A stretch of DNA of 64,000 nucleotides from Kosakonia sacchari SP1 (GCF_000300455.3 NZ_CP007215.2:4836001-4900000), one strand, 5' to 3'. Counted from the stretch's first letter, positions 24,751 to 36,406 are shown. A program made the numbers and translations. Notes: a model not told the origin generated them from the sequence alone.

Positions 24751-26256
24751 TTACTCCTGATTCACACGATTAAGCTTGCCCACAGCGGCAGCCATCAACA
24801 CTTCCTGAGTGGCCTGCTCGCGCGTGAATTCCCCGCCGAGATGCCCTTCATGCATCACCATTATGCGATCGCTCATGCCCAACACTTCCGGCATTTCGGA
24901 GGAGACAAGAATGATGCTCAGGCCATCGGCCTTAAACTGGTTAATTAATTGATAAATCTCTTTCTTCGCCCCAACGTCGACACCACGCGTCGGCTCGTCG
25001 AGGATCAGTACTTTCGGCCGGGTCATCAGACCGCGCGCAATCGCCACTTTTTGCTGGTTCCCGCCAGAGAGCAAACCGATTGCCTGTTCCATTGAGGGCG
25101 TTTTCACATTAAATAGACGAATAAAATCACTTACCGCCTGCTGCTCATCTTTGTGTTTCAGCGTTCCGCCCGCATGGCTGAAGTAACGCAGCGCGGTCAG
25201 CGACATGTTCTCTTTAACCGACATGCCGAGCACTAAGCCATCGCGCTTGCGGTCTTCCGAAATATAAACAATGCCGTTTGCCAGCCCGTCCTGCGGTGAA
25301 CGAGTGATCACTTCATGGCCGTCGAGCGTCACATAACCGCTGGTGCGCGGCAGCGCGCCATACAGCACTTTCATCAGCTCGGTGCGCCCGGCGCCCATCA
25401 ACCCGGCTACACCAAGAATTTCGCCTTTACGCAGTGTGAAACTGACATTTTCCACGCCCGGCCCGCACAGGTTATCGACGGAAAGGCGAATCTCGCCCGG
25501 CGCTTTATCCAGCCGCGGATATTGATCTTCCAGTTTGCGGCCCACCATCATTTCAATCAGCGTATCTTCGGTCAGCGTGGCTACTTCGCGCTCGGCAATA
25601 AATTGCCCGTCACGGAAGACGGTCACGTCATCGCAAATCTCGAAGATCTCTTTCATGCGGTGAGAAATATAGACGATGCCGCGCCCCTGCGATTTCAGCT
25701 CGCGAATGACGCGAAACAGCGATTCGGTTTCGGTATCGGTCAGGGCATCGGTTGGCTCATCCATAATGATGACCTGCGATTCGTAGCTCATCACTTTGGC
25801 GATTTCGACCATCTGCTGATCGCCAATCGACAGTTCGCCGACCAGCCGCTCGCTTTTAAAGCGCAGATTCAGCTTCGCCAGCAGTTTGTCGGCTTCAGCA
25901 AACATCTTTTTCCAGTCGATTTTGCCAAAGCGATTCACAAACTCACGACCGAGGAAGATGTTTTCGGCAATGGTGAGTTGCGGGATCAGGTTCAGTTCCT
26001 GGTGGATGATGCCAATACCGGCTTCCTGAGAGGATTTCGGCCCGGTGAAAGTGGTTTCTTTGCCTAACCACAGCAGCGAACCGGCATCACGGGTGTAGAT
26101 GCCCGTAAGCACTTTCATCATCGTTGATTTGCCAGCGCCGTTTTCCCCCACCAGCGCCATCACGCGGCCAGAGTAAACATTTAGCGCCGCGCCGGAGAGG
26201 GCTTTTACGCCGGGGAAGGCTTTGTCGATGCCTTTGAGTTGTAGTAACGCGTCCAT
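24751..26256 (-). CDS. rbsA: Ribose ABC transporter ATPase RbsA
   Basis: This is a 501-residue fused double nucleotide-binding protein (E. coli 501). The first domain has Walker [10 protein letters not shown] near residue 37 and signature LSIGDQQ. The second has LLSGGNQQK and Walker [11 protein letters not shown], while its Walker A (GLMGAGRTE) lacks the Lys, as usual in sugar importers of this class. It is 5 bases upstream of rbsC. Confidence 0.97.
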   Translation of the reverse strand: MDALLQLKGIDKAFPGVKALSGAALNVYSGRVMALVGENGAGKSTMMKVLTGIYTRDAGSLLWLGKETTFTGPKSSQEAGIGIIHQELNLIPQLTIAENIFLGREFVNRFGKIDWKKMFAEADKLLAKLNLRFKSERLVGELSIGDQQMVEIAKVMSYESQVIIMDEPTDALTDTETESLFRVIRELKSQGRGIVYISHRMKEIFEICDDVTVFRDGQFIAEREVATLTEDTLIEMMVGRKLEDQYPRLDKAPGEIRLSVDNLCGPGVENVSFTLRKGEILGVAGLMGAGRTELMKVLYGALPRTSGYVTLDGHEVITRSPQDGLANGIVYISEDRKRDGLVLGMSVKENMSLTALRYFSHAGGTLKHKDEQQAVSDFIRLFNVKTPSMEQAIGLLSGGNQQKVAIARGLMTRPKVLILDEPTRGVDVGAKKEIYQLINQFKADGLSIILVSSEMPEVLGMSDRIMVMHEGHLGGEFTREQATQEVLMAAAVGKLNRVNQE

Positions 26257-26263
26257 GATGGCC

Positions 26264-26683
26264 TCAGAAGGTCACGCCAGCACAGAGAATAATATTCGCA
26301 AACGGGGAACACTCCCCGCTGCGAATCACCGCATGACTGTCCGCGGTGTGTTTTTTAAATTGCTCGTGCGTAACGTACCGCACGTCGATGTTATTTCCCT
26401 GGTGTTGCTGCAGCTGCTCAATATGCTTGAGCAACGTTTCATGGAGCTGCGGATTATGCTGCTTAATCTCCGAGGCGATAATCGCGGACTCAACCTGCAT
26501 TTCCGCCGTCACCACTTCCAGTACTTGCATAAAGGAAGGCACGCCCTGCGTTAATGCCATATCAATACGTTGTGTATTACGCGGCACCGGCAACCCGGCA
26601 TCACACACCACCAGCGAATCAGTATGACCAAGACGAGAGATGACTGACGAGATGTCAGCGTTCAGCACACGACCTTTTTTCAT
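26264..26683 (-). CDS. rbsD: D-ribose pyranase RbsD
   Basis: RbsD interconverts the pyranose and furanose forms of ribose so that RbsK receives its substrate. It has 139 aa as in E. coli. The catalytic His20 is present in [17 protein letters not shown]. It is the first gene of the operon, and the start ATG lies 15 bases downstream (in the minus direction) of the operator palindrome. Confidence 0.97.
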   Translation of the reverse strand: MKKGRVLNADISSVISRLGHTDSLVVCDAGLPVPRNTQRIDMALTQGVPSFMQVLEVVTAEMQVESAIIASEIKQHNPQLHETLLKHIEQLQQHQGNNIDVRYVTHEQFKKHTADSHAVIRSGECSPFANIILCAGVTF

Positions 26684-26697
26684 TTTTTATGCTCCAT

Positions 26698-26795
26698 CAG
26701 CGAAACGTTTCGCTGTATGCAGTGTAGTACGAAGAATGTGCAGAAAACTATCTTGCCGTTACAGAAGTGTGATCGATATCGAAACGTTTCGCTTG
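26698..26795 (-). promoter_or_regulatory. rbs control region: two RbsR-like operators and CRP half-site
   Basis: A perfect 18-base palindrome CAGCGAAACGTTTCGCTG is at 26698-26715, next to rbsD, and a second core CGAAACGTTTCG is at 26780-26791. Both have the LacI-family central CG. A TGTGA at 26768-26772 followed by TCGATATCGAA may be half of a CRP site. Known rbs regulation is RbsR repression and CRP activation; the second operator is seen here directly. Confidence 0.75.
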
Positions 26796-26855
26796 TCGAA
26801 TTGATGAAAAAAACAGCTTTCTTGTTTTAAGTGAAATAGCCAGCAATTAATAACA

Positions 26856-26880
26856 AAAACCCCTCGTGGAGAGGGGTTTT
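26856..26880 (-). terminator. Intrinsic terminator after kup
   Basis: AAAACCCCTC-GTGGA-GAGGGGTTTT forms a stem with A and U flanks, 7 bases beyond the kup stop codon in the minus direction. The symmetrical A/T tracts would also stop transcription from the other side. Confidence 0.85.
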
Positions 26881-26887
26881 ATCAGCA

Positions 26888-28756
26888 TTAAATTTCGACC
26901 TGCGTTCCCAGTTCTATCACCCGATTTGGCGGGATCTCAAACTGGTCAGGCGCGCGCAGCGCGTTGCGCTGTAGCACCAGATAAAGCTTACCGCGCAGAC
27001 GCAGATACCAGGGGCGTTTGCCCAGAATCAACGATTCATGCGACATAAAGAACGAGGTCTCCATCATGCGACAGTTCAGCCCTTCCAGTCCGCAACGGTG
27101 GAACACTTCTTCCACGTTCGGCGTTTCGCGCCATCCGTAGCTCGCCACCACGCGCCAGAAGGTCGGCGACAATTGCTCAATCTGCACGCGACGCACATTG
27201 TGCACATACGGCGCATCTTCAGTACGCAGCGTCAGCAGGATCACCCGCTCATGCAGCACCTTGTTGTGCTTCAGGTTATGCATCATCGCGAACGGAATAA
27301 CGTTCAACGCACGCGACATATAGACCGCCGTGCCCGGCACGCGCACCGGCGGTGATTTCTCCAGTGAGGCAATCATCGCCTCCAGAGAGTTACCGTGTTC
27401 ATGCATACGGCGCAGCAGACGGAAACGCTCACTCTTCCAGGTCGTCATGACCATGAACATCACCAGCCCAAGGGTTAATGGCAACCAACCACCGGAGACG
27501 ATTTTGTCGAGGTTCGCCGAGAACAGCGGCACATCGATAGAGAGGAATAAGAGCAGAAGCAGCCCCACCAACACTTTGTTCCAGTGCCAGTTTTTACGCG
27601 CCACCGTGGTGGAGAGAATCGAGGTCAGCACCATGGTGCCGGTCACGGCGATACCGTACGCCGCCGCCAGGTTACTTGAGTGTTCGAAGCTGACAATAAC
27701 CAGCACCACCGCAAAGTAGAGCAGCCAGTTAATGAACGGGATATAGATCTGCCCGGATTCCATCTCCGAGGTATGGATGATGCGCATCGGCGCCAGATAA
27801 CCCAGACGCACGGCCTGGCGCGTCAGTGAGAACACACCGGAAATAACCGCCTGCGAAGCAATCACAGTCGCCAGCGTGGCGATAATCAGCATGGGGATCA
27901 GCGCCCATTCTGGCGCGAGCAGGAAGAAGGGGTTTTTAATCGCTTCCGGCGTTTTCAGCAGCAACGCGCCCTGGCCAAAGTAGTTCAGCACCAGCGATGG
28001 CAGCACAACGATAAACCACGCCACGCGGATCGGCAGCTTACCGAAGTGGCCCATATCCGCATACAGCGCTTCCACCCCGGTGATAGAGAGCACAACCGCA
28101 CCCAGCGCCACAAAGGAGATAGCTTTATATTGCAGGAAGAAATTCACCGCCCACATCGGGTTCAGCGCCTGCAACACCTCAGGATTATCAATAATGCTGC
28201 GCGCACCAAGCACCGCGAGAATCAAAAACCACGCCAGCATAATGGGCGCAAACAGCTTCCCCACAAGGCCTGTACCGTGTTTTTGAATCGCGAACAGCAG
28301 GGTTAACACCACAATCGACAGCGGCACAATCCAGTCGTCGAGCGAAGGCGCGATAATTTCCAGCCCTTCTATTGCCGACATCACCGAAATCGCGGGGGTT
28401 ATCACCACCTCGCCATAAAAGAAGCTGCCGCCAATCAGCCCCATGATCACCAGCACCGAGGTCATCCTTGCGGAGGTATTGCGCCCGGCCAGCGACATCA
28501 GGGTTAAGATGCCCCCTTCACCGGCGTTATCCGCCCGCATGACGAATGTCAGGTACTTAATGGAGACAACAAAAATCAGCAGCCAGAAGATGAGCGACAA
28601 AAAGCCGAATACGGCATCGCGCTCAACGCCAAAACCAAACTGACCAGACAAACATTCACGAAGTGTATAAAGTGGGCTGGTGCCGATATCACCGTAGACA
28701 ACCCCAATCGCCGCAAGCGTAACCGCAGGTAATGATTGCTTATTATCAGTGCTCAT
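26888..28756 (-). CDS. kup: Low-affinity potassium transporter Kup (TrkD)
   Basis: Kup is a K+/H+ symporter of the KUP/HAK family. It has 622 aa, equal to E. coli. About twelve hydrophobic helices occupy residues 10-430, beginning with the conserved [15 protein letters not shown], and a cytoplasmic C-terminal domain completes the protein. It is a single gene, divergent from ravA, ending in its own terminator. Confidence 0.98.
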   Translation of the reverse strand: MSTDNKQSLPAVTLAAIGVVYGDIGTSPLYTLRECLSGQFGFGVERDAVFGFLSLIFWLLIFVVSIKYLTFVMRADNAGEGGILTLMSLAGRNTSARMTSVLVIMGLIGGSFFYGEVVITPAISVMSAIEGLEIIAPSLDDWIVPLSIVVLTLLFAIQKHGTGLVGKLFAPIMLAWFLILAVLGARSIIDNPEVLQALNPMWAVNFFLQYKAISFVALGAVVLSITGVEALYADMGHFGKLPIRVAWFIVVLPSLVLNYFGQGALLLKTPEAIKNPFFLLAPEWALIPMLIIATLATVIASQAVISGVFSLTRQAVRLGYLAPMRIIHTSEMESGQIYIPFINWLLYFAVVLVIVSFEHSSNLAAAYGIAVTGTMVLTSILSTTVARKNWHWNKVLVGLLLLLFLSIDVPLFSANLDKIVSGGWLPLTLGLVMFMVMTTWKSERFRLLRRMHEHGNSLEAMIASLEKSPPVRVPGTAVYMSRALNVIPFAMMHNLKHNKVLHERVILLTLRTEDAPYVHNVRRVQIEQLSPTFWRVVASYGWRETPNVEEVFHRCGLEGLNCRMMETSFFMSHESLILGKRPWYLRLRGKLYLVLQRNALRAPDQFEIPPNRVIELGTQVEI

Positions 28757-28979
28757 AGACTAATCTTTTGATTGAATGCCAAAATGTGTGCTTAGTCCCT
28801 TGGCCCACAAAAAGCGCACAGTATGCACGATTATTTATGAAATCGTACCCCTAAATGCGGCCACATTAATCTGGCGCAAAGAAAATAAAGCCGTTCTTCA
28901 GTCTATTACAAGCCCTTTCAGGAACGTCTATACTCGCTTTTGCAAGCCGGATAACACGGCGAAAGGACGCAAATCTATT

Positions 28980-30479
28980 ATGGCTCACTCACATTTATTA
29001 GCAGAAAGAATTTCCCGCTTGAGCAGCGCGCTGGAAAAAGGGCTTTTTGAGCGCAGCCACGCCATTCGCCTGTGTTTGCTGGCGGCGCTAAGCGGTGAGA
29101 GTGTTTTTCTTCTTGGCCCGCCGGGCATCGCCAAAAGCCTGATTGCTCGCCGTCTGAAGTTTGCCTTCAAACATGCCCGCGCCTTCGAATATTTGATGAC
29201 CCGTTTCTCCACACCGGAAGAGGTGTTTGGCCCGCTTTCCATCCAGGCACTGAAAGATGAAGGACGTTACGAGCGCTTAACCAGCGGCTATTTACCGGAA
29301 GCTGAAATTGTCTTTCTGGATGAGATCTGGAAAGCCGGTCCGGCCATTCTCAACACACTGCTGACGGCGATTAACGAGCGGCGTTTTCGCAATGGTGCCA
29401 GCGAAGAGAAAATCCCCATGCGTCTGCTGGTGGCCGCCTCTAACGAACTGCCGGAAGCAGACAGCAGCCTTGAAGCGCTGTATGACCGTATGTTGATTCG
29501 TCTGTGGCTGGACAAAGTGCAGGAGAAAGGCAATTTCCGCTCGATGCTGATTAGCCAACAGGATGAGAACGACAACCCCGTGCCTGCGGAGTTGCAAATC
29601 ACCGATGAAGAGTACGCCAGCTGGCAGCAGGAAATCAGCAAGGTCAAACTGCCGGATAATGTCTTTGAGCTTATTTATACGTTGCGCCAGCAGCTTGATG
29701 CGTTGCCGAGCGCGCCGTATGTTTCCGATCGTCGCTGGAAAAAGGCCATCCGTCTGTTGCAATCCAGTGCCTTTTTCAGCGGTCGCGATGCGGTTGCGCC
29801 GATTGATTTAATCTTGCTGAAAGATTGTCTGTGGCACGACGCTGAAGGCATGCGCCTGCTGCAACAGCAACTGGAAATATTGATGACCGGGCACGCCTGG
29901 CAACAGCAATCAATGATCGCGCAGCTCACCACGATTTCGCAGCGCCACCTGCAAATTCAGCAACAGCAAAGCGACAAAACAGCGCTCAAAGTGAGTCGCC
30001 AGGGCGGCATGTTCAGCCGACGCCCTCATTACGATTTGCCCGCCGATTTAACCGAACCGGTGCTGACACTTCTCCTGCAACAGCCGTTAAAATTGCATGA
30101 TTTGCAGGTTATTCACGTCACCATTGAACGCGGTGCGCTGGAGCAGTGGCTGGCGAAAGGCGGTGAGATCCGCGGCAAACTCAACGGCATTGGTTTTGCG
30201 CAAGTGTTGAATCTGGAAGTGGATACCAGCCTGCATCTGTTGATCCGCGACGTCAGCCTGCAAGGATCGCGTCTTGCTCTGCCCGGCGGCAGTGCCACTG
30301 AAAATGTGCCGGAAGAGATCAAGCAACAACTGGAAGCACTGGACAATACCTGGCACCAACAGCACACCCGCTTTAGCGAACAGCAAAAATGCCTGTTTAT
30401 CGCCGCCGACTGGTTAGGTCGCATTGAATCCAGCCTGCAGGATGTCAGAGCGCAGATCCAACAGGCGCGACAATGCTAA
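28980..30479 (+). CDS. ravA: RavA, MoxR-family AAA+ ATPase
   Basis: RavA is a hexameric ATPase that binds the lysine decarboxylase LdcI and, with ViaA, modulates respiratory complexes and aminoglycoside sensitivity. From ATG 28980 it is 499 aa (E. coli 498). Walker A GPPGIAKS is near residue 45, Walker [10 protein letters not shown] near 108, and the sensor-1 [10 protein letters not shown] is present. AAGGA lies upstream of the start; the longer ORF from 28776 reaches into the kup promoter region. It overlaps viaA by 7 bases. Confidence 0.96.
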   Translation: MAHSHLLAERISRLSSALEKGLFERSHAIRLCLLAALSGESVFLLGPPGIAKSLIARRLKFAFKHARAFEYLMTRFSTPEEVFGPLSIQALKDEGRYERLTSGYLPEAEIVFLDEIWKAGPAILNTLLTAINERRFRNGASEEKIPMRLLVAASNELPEADSSLEALYDRMLIRLWLDKVQEKGNFRSMLISQQDENDNPVPAELQITDEEYASWQQEISKVKLPDNVFELIYTLRQQLDALPSAPYVSDRRWKKAIRLLQSSAFFSGRDAVAPIDLILLKDCLWHDAEGMRLLQQQLEILMTGHAWQQQSMIAQLTTISQRHLQIQQQQSDKTALKVSRQGGMFSRRPHYDLPADLTEPVLTLLLQQPLKLHDLQVIHVTIERGALEQWLAKGGEIRGKLNGIGFAQVLNLEVDTSLHLLIRDVSLQGSRLALPGGSATENVPEEIKQQLEALDNTWHQQHTRFSEQQKCLFIAADWLGRIESSLQDVRAQIQQARQC

Positions 30480-31924
30480 CGCTGGAAACACTGAATGTAA
30501 TGCTCACAATCAGTGAGGAGGCGTTGGTTGAAGAACTTATCGTCCTCCTGCTTGCTTCACCGCAACTGGCGCTGTTTTTCGAAAAATTCCCCAAACTCAA
30601 ACATGCGATCACTGAAGATGTGCCGCGCTGGCGCGAGGCACTGAAAAAGCATCTGAAAGAGACCGAGGTGCCGCCGGAGCTGGCGCAAGAAGTACTGAGC
30701 TATCAGCAAAGCCAGCTGCTTTCAACCTCGCAATTTACCATTCAGCTTCCGCAAATCCTGGATTTACTGGATAAGCTGCGATCTCCTTTCGCCACACAAG
30801 CCCGGCAAATGGTTGCCGATAACCCGGTCTTTACGCCCGCGCTGCATACCCTGTTTTTGCAACGCTGGCGGCTGAGTCTGGTGGTGCAAACCACCGCATT
30901 CAATCAGCAATTACTGGAAGAGGAGCGCGAGCAACTGCTCAGTGAAGTGCAGGAACGCATGACGCTCAGCGGCCAGTTAGAGCCGGTCCTGATCGAAAAT
31001 GAAAACGCCGCAGGCAGGTTATGGGATATGAGCGCCGGGCAGCTCAAACGCGGTGATTATCAGTTGATCGTTAAGTATGGTGATTTTCTCAAAGAGCAAC
31101 CGGAACTCCAGCAACTGGCGGAACAACTTGGCCGCTCACGGGAAGCCAGGTCGGTGCCGCGGAAAGATGCGCCAATGGAAACCTTCCGCACCATGGTGCG
31201 CGAACCGGCAATCGTACCGGAGCAGGTTGACGGGCTGCATCAGAGCGACGATATCCTGCGCTTATTGCCGCCGGAACTGGCGACGCTGGGTATCACCGAA
31301 CTGGAGTATGAATTTTACCGGCGGCTGGTGGAAAAACAGTTGCTGACTTACCGCCTGCATGGCGATGCCTGGCGGGAAAAAGTGACGGAACGCCCGGTCG
31401 TTCACCAGGATTTTGACCAGCAGCCGCGCGGCCCTTTCATTGTTTGTGTCGATACCTCCGGTTCCATGGGCGGTTTCAACGAACAGTGCGCCAAAGCGTT
31501 CTGCCTGGCACTGATGCGCGTGGCGCTGGCAGACAAACGACGCTGTTTTATTATGCTGTTTTCCAGCGAAGTGGTGCGCTATGAACTTACCAGTGCGCAG
31601 GGGCTGGAGCAGGCGATCCGCTTTCTTAGCCAGCGCTTTCGCGGTGGCACCGATCTGGCGAGCTGTTTTCGCGCGATCATCGAACGGATGCAGGGTGGAG
31701 AGTGGTATGACGCGGACGCGGTGGTGATTTCTGATTTCATCGCCCAGCGCCTGCCGGACGATGTCGTCAGTAAAGTAAAGGAGCTCCAGCACATTCACCA
31801 GCATCGCTTTCACGCGGTGGCAATGTCGTCGCACGGCAAGCCCGGCATCATGCGTATCTTCGACCATATCTGGCGCTTCGATACGGGGATGCGCAGCCGC
31901 CTGTTACGACGCTGGCGGCGTTAA
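30473..31924 (+). CDS. viaA: ViaA, VWA-domain partner of RavA
   Basis: It is 483 aa, the same as E. coli ViaA. The C-terminal von Willebrand A domain has the MIDAS motif DTSGSMGG near residue 326 and a second metal-binding GGTDLASC. The N-terminal half is helical with a conserved [12 protein letters not shown]. It overlaps ravA at its start (translational coupling). At its end it overlaps the asnA stop codon by 4 bases, tail to tail. Confidence 0.96.
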   Translation: MLTLETLNVMLTISEEALVEELIVLLLASPQLALFFEKFPKLKHAITEDVPRWREALKKHLKETEVPPELAQEVLSYQQSQLLSTSQFTIQLPQILDLLDKLRSPFATQARQMVADNPVFTPALHTLFLQRWRLSLVVQTTAFNQQLLEEEREQLLSEVQERMTLSGQLEPVLIENENAAGRLWDMSAGQLKRGDYQLIVKYGDFLKEQPELQQLAEQLGRSREARSVPRKDAPMETFRTMVREPAIVPEQVDGLHQSDDILRLLPPELATLGITELEYEFYRRLVEKQLLTYRLHGDAWREKVTERPVVHQDFDQQPRGPFIVCVDTSGSMGGFNEQCAKAFCLALMRVALADKRRCFIMLFSSEVVRYELTSAQGLEQAIRFLSQRFRGGTDLASCFRAIIERMQGGEWYDADAVVISDFIAQRLPDDVVSKVKELQHIHQHRFHAVAMSSHGKPGIMRIFDHIWRFDTGMRSRLLRRWRR

Positions 31925-32913
31925 AGCAGGCCGGAAACCTGCTCGCGAACTTGCGAAGGCCACACGCCGCACTGCACTTGCCCGATGTGCGGTAATTGCA
32001 GCAGCAGCATGGTAAGGCGCGATTGCCCGATACCGCCGCCGATGGTTTGTGGCATCTCACCGCGCAGCAACGCCTGATGCCACTCCAGTTGTAAGCGATC
32101 TTCATCGCCGGTCAGCTTCAACTGGCGCTTTAAGGCGTCGGCATCGACGCGAATGCCCATCGACGACAGTTCCAGTGCGTCTTCCAGTACCGGGTTCCAC
32201 ACCAGAATATCGCCATTCAGACCGTTGAAACCGGCTTCAACCGACGTGCTCCAATCATCATAATCAGGTGCACGCACATCGTGGCGCTTGCCGTCGCTAA
32301 GCTTGCCGCCAATACCCATCAGGAACACAGCGCCCAACTCTTTCGCGATCGCTCTCTCGCGCCCTTTAGCATCGAGATCCGGGAAACGGCTCAGCAAGGT
32401 TTCGCTGTGAACAAAGTGGATCTGTTCTGGCAGGAACGGTGCCAGGCCAAATCGTTCGCTGACGGCGGCTTCGGTCTCTTTGATTCCTGACCAAATCGCC
32501 TCAACGGTGCTTTTTAAGGTTGCCAGCTGACGCTGATCGTCACCCAACACGCGTTCCCAGTCCCACTGATCAACATAAACGGAGTGAATAGAAGAAAGGC
32601 GATCTTCATCCGGGCGCAGGGCTTTCATGTGCGTGTAGAGCCCTTCTCCGGCGCTGAAGTCGTGCTGGCCCAGCGTCTGACGTTTCCATTTAGCCAGTGA
32701 ATGCACCACTTCGAAACGGGCATCCGGCAGCGTTTTCACATTGACCTGGACCGCTTTTTCGCACCCCGACAAGTTATCTTGCGTGCCATCACCAACGCGG
32801 CTAAGGATCGGCGCCTGAACTTCAATCAGACCCAGTTTCTCCTCCAGCTGGCGAGAGAAAAAAGATTTCACGAAAGCAATCTGCCGTTGTTTTGCGATGT
32901 AAGCGGTTTTCAT
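31921..32913 (-). CDS. asnA: Asparagine synthetase A (ammonia-dependent)
   Basis: AsnA makes asparagine from aspartate, ammonia and ATP through an aspartyl-AMP intermediate. It has 330 aa, equal to E. coli, and a class-II aminoacyl-tRNA-synthetase-like fold ([23 protein letters not shown] near the end). It is transcribed divergently from asnC, whose product activates it when asparagine is scarce; the 150-base region between them carries both promoters. Confidence 0.97.
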   Translation of the reverse strand: MKTAYIAKQRQIAFVKSFFSRQLEEKLGLIEVQAPILSRVGDGTQDNLSGCEKAVQVNVKTLPDARFEVVHSLAKWKRQTLGQHDFSAGEGLYTHMKALRPDEDRLSSIHSVYVDQWDWERVLGDDQRQLATLKSTVEAIWSGIKETEAAVSERFGLAPFLPEQIHFVHSETLLSRFPDLDAKGRERAIAKELGAVFLMGIGGKLSDGKRHDVRAPDYDDWSTSVEAGFNGLNGDILVWNPVLEDALELSSMGIRVDADALKRQLKLTGDEDRLQLEWHQALLRGEMPQTIGGGIGQSRLTMLLLQLPHIGQVQCGVWPSQVREQVSGLL

Positions 32914-33063
32914 TATGTTACTCCTGTGTCCTGTTGCTATTCATTAAGCAATAAAACATCACAGCAACTCAATAATCTGCAATTAAAAAGCCGGTAACGC
33001 TTTTGATTCGTCAAAACAGCAAGCTAAAATAGAAAGAATCAACATTCTTCATAAGAAAATTCT

Positions 33064-33522
33064 ATGGAAAATTATCAGATCGACAATCTGGACCGCGGCA
33101 TCCTCGACGCGTTAATGGCAAATGCGCGTACTGCATACGCCGAGCTGGCCAAACAGTTCGGCGTCAGCCCAGGTACCATTCACGTTCGCGTGGAAAAAAT
33201 GAAGCAAGCAGGGATCATTACCGGTGCGCGCATTGACGTAAGCCCAAAACAATTGGGATATGACGTCTGCTGCTTTATCGGCATCATTTTGAAAAGCGCG
33301 AAAGATTACCCCTCCGCGCTGGCGAAGCTGGAAAGTCTGGAGGAGGTGACCGAGGCCTACTACACCACCGGCCACTACAGCATCTTTATAAAGGTGATGT
33401 GTCGATCTATTGACGCCCTGCAGCAGGTACTTATCAACAAGATCCAAACCATTGATGAAATTCAGTCCACGGAGACGCTAATCTCCCTGCAAAACCCGAT
33501 CATGCGTACGATCCGCCCTTAA
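33064..33522 (+). CDS. asnC: AsnC, Lrp/AsnC-family regulator of asnA
   Basis: This is a 152-residue regulator (E. coli 152). The N-terminal helix-turn-helix (TAYAELAKQFGVSPGTIHVRVEKMKQAGII) is followed by a RAM effector domain (residues 70-145) with the VTEAYYTTGHYSIFIKV strand. It activates asnA and is relieved by asparagine. The promoter of mioC lies downstream. Confidence 0.97.
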   Translation: MENYQIDNLDRGILDALMANARTAYAELAKQFGVSPGTIHVRVEKMKQAGIITGARIDVSPKQLGYDVCCFIGIILKSAKDYPSALAKLESLEEVTEAYYTTGHYSIFIKVMCRSIDALQQVLINKIQTIDEIQSTETLISLQNPIMRTIRP

Positions 33523-33533
33523 CCGGGCGTTTT
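33514..33533 (+). terminator. Short hairpin at the end of asnC
   Basis: CGCCC-TTAACC-GGGCG includes the asnC stop codon and is followed by TTTT. It is a weak intrinsic terminator; readthrough toward mioC and oriC is known in E. coli. Confidence 0.55.
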
Positions 33534-33554
33534 CATCCTCAAATAATACCCGCA

Positions 33555-33563
33555 TTGTCCACA
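33555..33563 (+). promoter_or_regulatory. DnaA-box-like site in the mioC promoter region
   Basis: TTGTCCACA differs by one base from the DnaA consensus TTATCCACA and lies 78 bases upstream of mioC. In E. coli a DnaA box in the mioC promoter mediates repression by DnaA. Confidence 0.5.
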
Positions 33564-33640
33564 GGTAGATCCCAGCCCATTCACAGCGTACAATGCCCCC
33601 CTATTTATCGCCGAATGGCGAGTAAAACGGAGCGGGCTTG

Positions 33641-34090
33641 ATGGCAGACATTACTCTTATTAGCGGCAGTACCCTTGGCGGCGCGGAATACGTGGCGGAA
33701 CATCTGGCGGAAAAGCTGGAAGACGCGGGTTTCAGTACCGAGACGCTGCACGGCCCGCTTTTAGAGGATCTTGTTTTGCAGGGCACATGGCTGGTGGTCA
33801 GTTCCACCCATGGTGCGGGCGATCTGCCCGAAAACCTGCAACCGCTTTTAGACGATTTGAATGAGCAAAAGCCGGATCTGTCCCAGGTACGTTTTGGCGC
33901 TATCGGTATCGGTAGCCGCGAATATGACACCTTCTGTCAGGCAATCGAAAAACTGGAAGCTTCATTAAAGGCGTGCGGAGCAAAGCAGATCGGCGAAACG
34001 CTGAAGATCAACATCCTTGATCACGATATTCCGGAAGATCCAGCGGAAGAATGGCTGGGATCCTGGAAAAATTTACTCAATAACGATTAA
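33641..34090 (+). CDS. mioC: MioC flavodoxin-like protein
   Basis: MioC is an FMN-binding flavoprotein, 149 aa (E. coli 147), linked to biotin synthase activity in vitro. The FMN phosphate loop STLGGAEYVAE is at residues 10-20, and SSTHGAGDLP is the isoalloxazine-binding loop. ATG 33641 gives MADITLISGSTLGG; a TTG one codon earlier is rejected. Its transcript points into oriC. Confidence 0.95.
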   Translation: MADITLISGSTLGGAEYVAEHLAEKLEDAGFSTETLHGPLLEDLVLQGTWLVVSSTHGAGDLPENLQPLLDDLNEQKPDLSQVRFGAIGIGSREYDTFCQAIEKLEASLKACGAKQIGETLKINILDHDIPEDPAEEWLGSWKNLLNND

Positions 34091-34395
34091 AGATCGTGCG
34101 ATCAGATGTGGATAACTATGCTTAAAAGCACTGATCAACCGGTAGTTATCCCATTAACAACTGCAGTTCAGTTTTTGACTTGTGCATAACTAGCCATTCT
34201 GATCCCAGCTTATACGGTTCAGGATCACCGATCATTCACAGCTAATGATCCTGCCTAATGAATTGATCTTAAAGTGATGATCCGGGTTATCCACAGCACC
34301 TGTCGATCCTAATAAGAGATCACAATAGAACAGATCTCTACATATAAAAGATCTTCTTTTTAATAGCCGGGATCCGATCCTTTCTCAGTGGACTA
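34091..34395. other. oriC: Chromosomal replication origin oriC
   Basis: It lies between mioC and mnmG, as in E. coli. DnaA boxes: TGTGGATAA 34107-34115 (R4 type), TGTGCATAA 34181-34189 (R2 type), TTATCCACA 34287-34295 (R1 type), and a weak TTATCCCAT 34146-34154 in the R3 place. The unwinding region has CTAATAAGAGATC 34309-34321, AATAGAACAGATC 34324-34336 and CATATAAAAGATC 34341-34353 (reverse complements of the R, M and L 13-mers). About fifteen GATC sites are present for Dam/SeqA control. An IHF-like ATCAATTCATTA is at about 34255-34266. Confidence 0.96.
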
Positions 34396-34462
34396 AAGTT
34401 GAGTAGAATCCACGGCCCAGGCTTCAATCCAATTTCTAACCGCTCAGGCGAGGCATACCACC

Positions 34463-36352
34463 ATGTTTTATCCGGATCCTTTTGACGTCATTATCATTGG
34501 CGGGGGTCATGCAGGCACTGAGGCCGCGATGGCCGCAGCGCGTATGGGTCAGCAGACCCTGCTGTTGACACACAATATCGACACGCTGGGGCAGATGAGC
34601 TGCAACCCGGCGATCGGCGGTATTGGGAAAGGACACCTGGTAAAAGAAGTGGATGCGCTCGGCGGGCTGATGGCGAAGGCGATCGATCAGGCGGGTATCC
34701 AGTTTAGGATACTAAACGCCAGCAAAGGCCCGGCAGTGCGCGCGACACGTGCGCAGGCCGACCGCGTGCTTTACCGGCAGGCAGTACGTACCGCGCTTGA
34801 GAACCAACCGAACCTGATGATCTTCCAGCAGGCTGTTGAAGATCTGATTGTCGAAAACGATCGTGTTGTTGGCGCAGTGACCCAGATGGGGCTCAAATTC
34901 CGTGCGAAAGCGGTGGTGCTGACCGTAGGGACATTCCTCGACGGTAAAATCCATATTGGTCTTGATAACTACAGCGGTGGTCGTGCGGGCGATCCGCCAT
35001 CGATTCCGCTGTCGCGTCGTCTGCGCGAACTGCCGCTGCGCGTCAGCCGCCTGAAAACCGGGACACCGCCGCGTATTGACGCACGCACCATCGATTTCAG
35101 CGTCCTGGCCCAGCAGCATGGCGATAACCCGATGCCGGTGTTCTCGTTTATGGGCAACGCAGCGCAGCATCCGCGTCAGGTGCCGTGCTACGTCACGCAT
35201 ACCAATGAAAAAACCCACGATGTGATCCGCAACAACCTCGATCGCAGCCCGATGTACGCAGGTGTTATCGAAGGGATCGGCCCGCGTTACTGCCCGTCGA
35301 TCGAAGATAAAGTCATGCGCTTTGCCGATCGTAATCAGCATCAGATCTTCCTTGAGCCGGAAGGACTGACCTCAAACGAAATTTACCCGAACGGTATCTC
35401 CACCAGCCTGCCGTTCGATGTGCAGATGCAAATTGTGCGCTCCATGCAGGGGATGGAAAACGCGAAGATTGTTCGCCCTGGCTACGCCATTGAGTACGAC
35501 TTCTTCGATCCGCGCGATCTCAAACCAACGCTTGAAAGCAAATTTATTCAGGGTCTGTTCTTTGCCGGACAGATTAACGGCACCACCGGGTATGAAGAAG
35601 CCGCCGCCCAGGGGCTGCTGGCTGGGCTTAACGCTGCGCGCTTCTCTGCCGAGAAAGAGGGTTGGGCCCCGCGTCGCGATCAGGCTTATCTCGGCGTACT
35701 GGTGGACGATCTCTGTACCCTGGGGACGAAAGAGCCGTACCGCATGTTTACCTCTCGCGCGGAATACCGCCTGATGTTGCGCGAAGACAATGCCGATCTG
35801 CGCCTGACAGAAGCGGGTCGTGAACTGGGTCTGGTGGATGACGCCCGTTGGGCGCGTTTCAACGAAAAACTCGAGACCATCGAGCGTGAACGTCAGCGCC
35901 TGAAATCTCAGTGGGTATCGCCAGCCTCTGAACATGCGCCAGCGGTCAATGAACATCTGACGGCGCCGTTGTCGCGCGAAGCCAGCGGAGAAGACCTGCT
36001 GCGTCGACCGGAAATGACCTACGAGCAACTGGTACAGTTGGCTCCGTTCGCTCCGGGCCTGGACGATCAACAAGCCGCCGAGCAGGTGGAAATCCAGGTG
36101 AAATACGAGGGTTACATCGCGCGTCAGCAGGATGAGATCGAAAAACAGCAGCGCAATGAGAATACGCTGTTGCCCGCAACGCTGGATTACCGCCAGGTTA
36201 ATGGGCTGTCCAACGAAGTGATCGCCAAGCTTAACGATCACAAGCCGTCGTCCATTGGCCAGGCATCACGCATCTCCGGGATCACCCCGGCGGCTATCTC
36301 CATTCTGCTGGTGTGGCTGAAAAAACAAGGTATGCTGCGCCGCAGTGCCTAA
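34463..36352 (+). CDS. mnmG: MnmG (GidA), tRNA U34 cmnm5 synthesis flavoprotein
   Basis: With MnmE it installs the 5-carboxymethylaminomethyl group at wobble U34 of tRNAs. It has 629 aa, equal to E. coli. The FAD-binding [17 protein letters not shown] loop is at residues 13-29, the conserved cysteine motif RYCPSIEDK is near residue 275, and the C-terminal helical domain binds MnmE. It is transcribed away from oriC; its promoter lies within the right edge of the origin region. Confidence 0.98.
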   Translation: MFYPDPFDVIIIGGGHAGTEAAMAAARMGQQTLLLTHNIDTLGQMSCNPAIGGIGKGHLVKEVDALGGLMAKAIDQAGIQFRILNASKGPAVRATRAQADRVLYRQAVRTALENQPNLMIFQQAVEDLIVENDRVVGAVTQMGLKFRAKAVVLTVGTFLDGKIHIGLDNYSGGRAGDPPSIPLSRRLRELPLRVSRLKTGTPPRIDARTIDFSVLAQQHGDNPMPVFSFMGNAAQHPRQVPCYVTHTNEKTHDVIRNNLDRSPMYAGVIEGIGPRYCPSIEDKVMRFADRNQHQIFLEPEGLTSNEIYPNGISTSLPFDVQMQIVRSMQGMENAKIVRPGYAIEYDFFDPRDLKPTLESKFIQGLFFAGQINGTTGYEEAAAQGLLAGLNAARFSAEKEGWAPRRDQAYLGVLVDDLCTLGTKEPYRMFTSRAEYRLMLREDNADLRLTEAGRELGLVDDARWARFNEKLETIERERQRLKSQWVSPASEHAPAVNEHLTAPLSREASGEDLLRRPEMTYEQLVQLAPFAPGLDDQQAAEQVEIQVKYEGYIARQQDEIEKQQRNENTLLPATLDYRQVNGLSNEVIAKLNDHKPSSIGQASRISGITPAAISILLVWLKKQGMLRRSA

Positions 36353-36363
36353 TCCTACTTATC

Positions 36364-36387
36364 TGCCCGGTTTTTACCGGGCATTTT
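36364..36387 (+). terminator. Hairpin between mnmG and rsmG
   Basis: TGCCCGG-TTTTTA-CCGGGCA is followed by TTTTAATT, 12 bases after the mnmG stop. It looks like an attenuating terminator within the mnmG-rsmG operon. Confidence 0.65.
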
Positions 36388-36406
36388 AATTCCACAGGTA
36401 ACAACC

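Noticed and set aside
28776..28979. Sixty-eight-codon N-terminal extension of RavA
   Set aside because: It runs through the kup-ravA promoter region, and ATG 28980 matches the E. coli N terminus [16 protein letters not shown].
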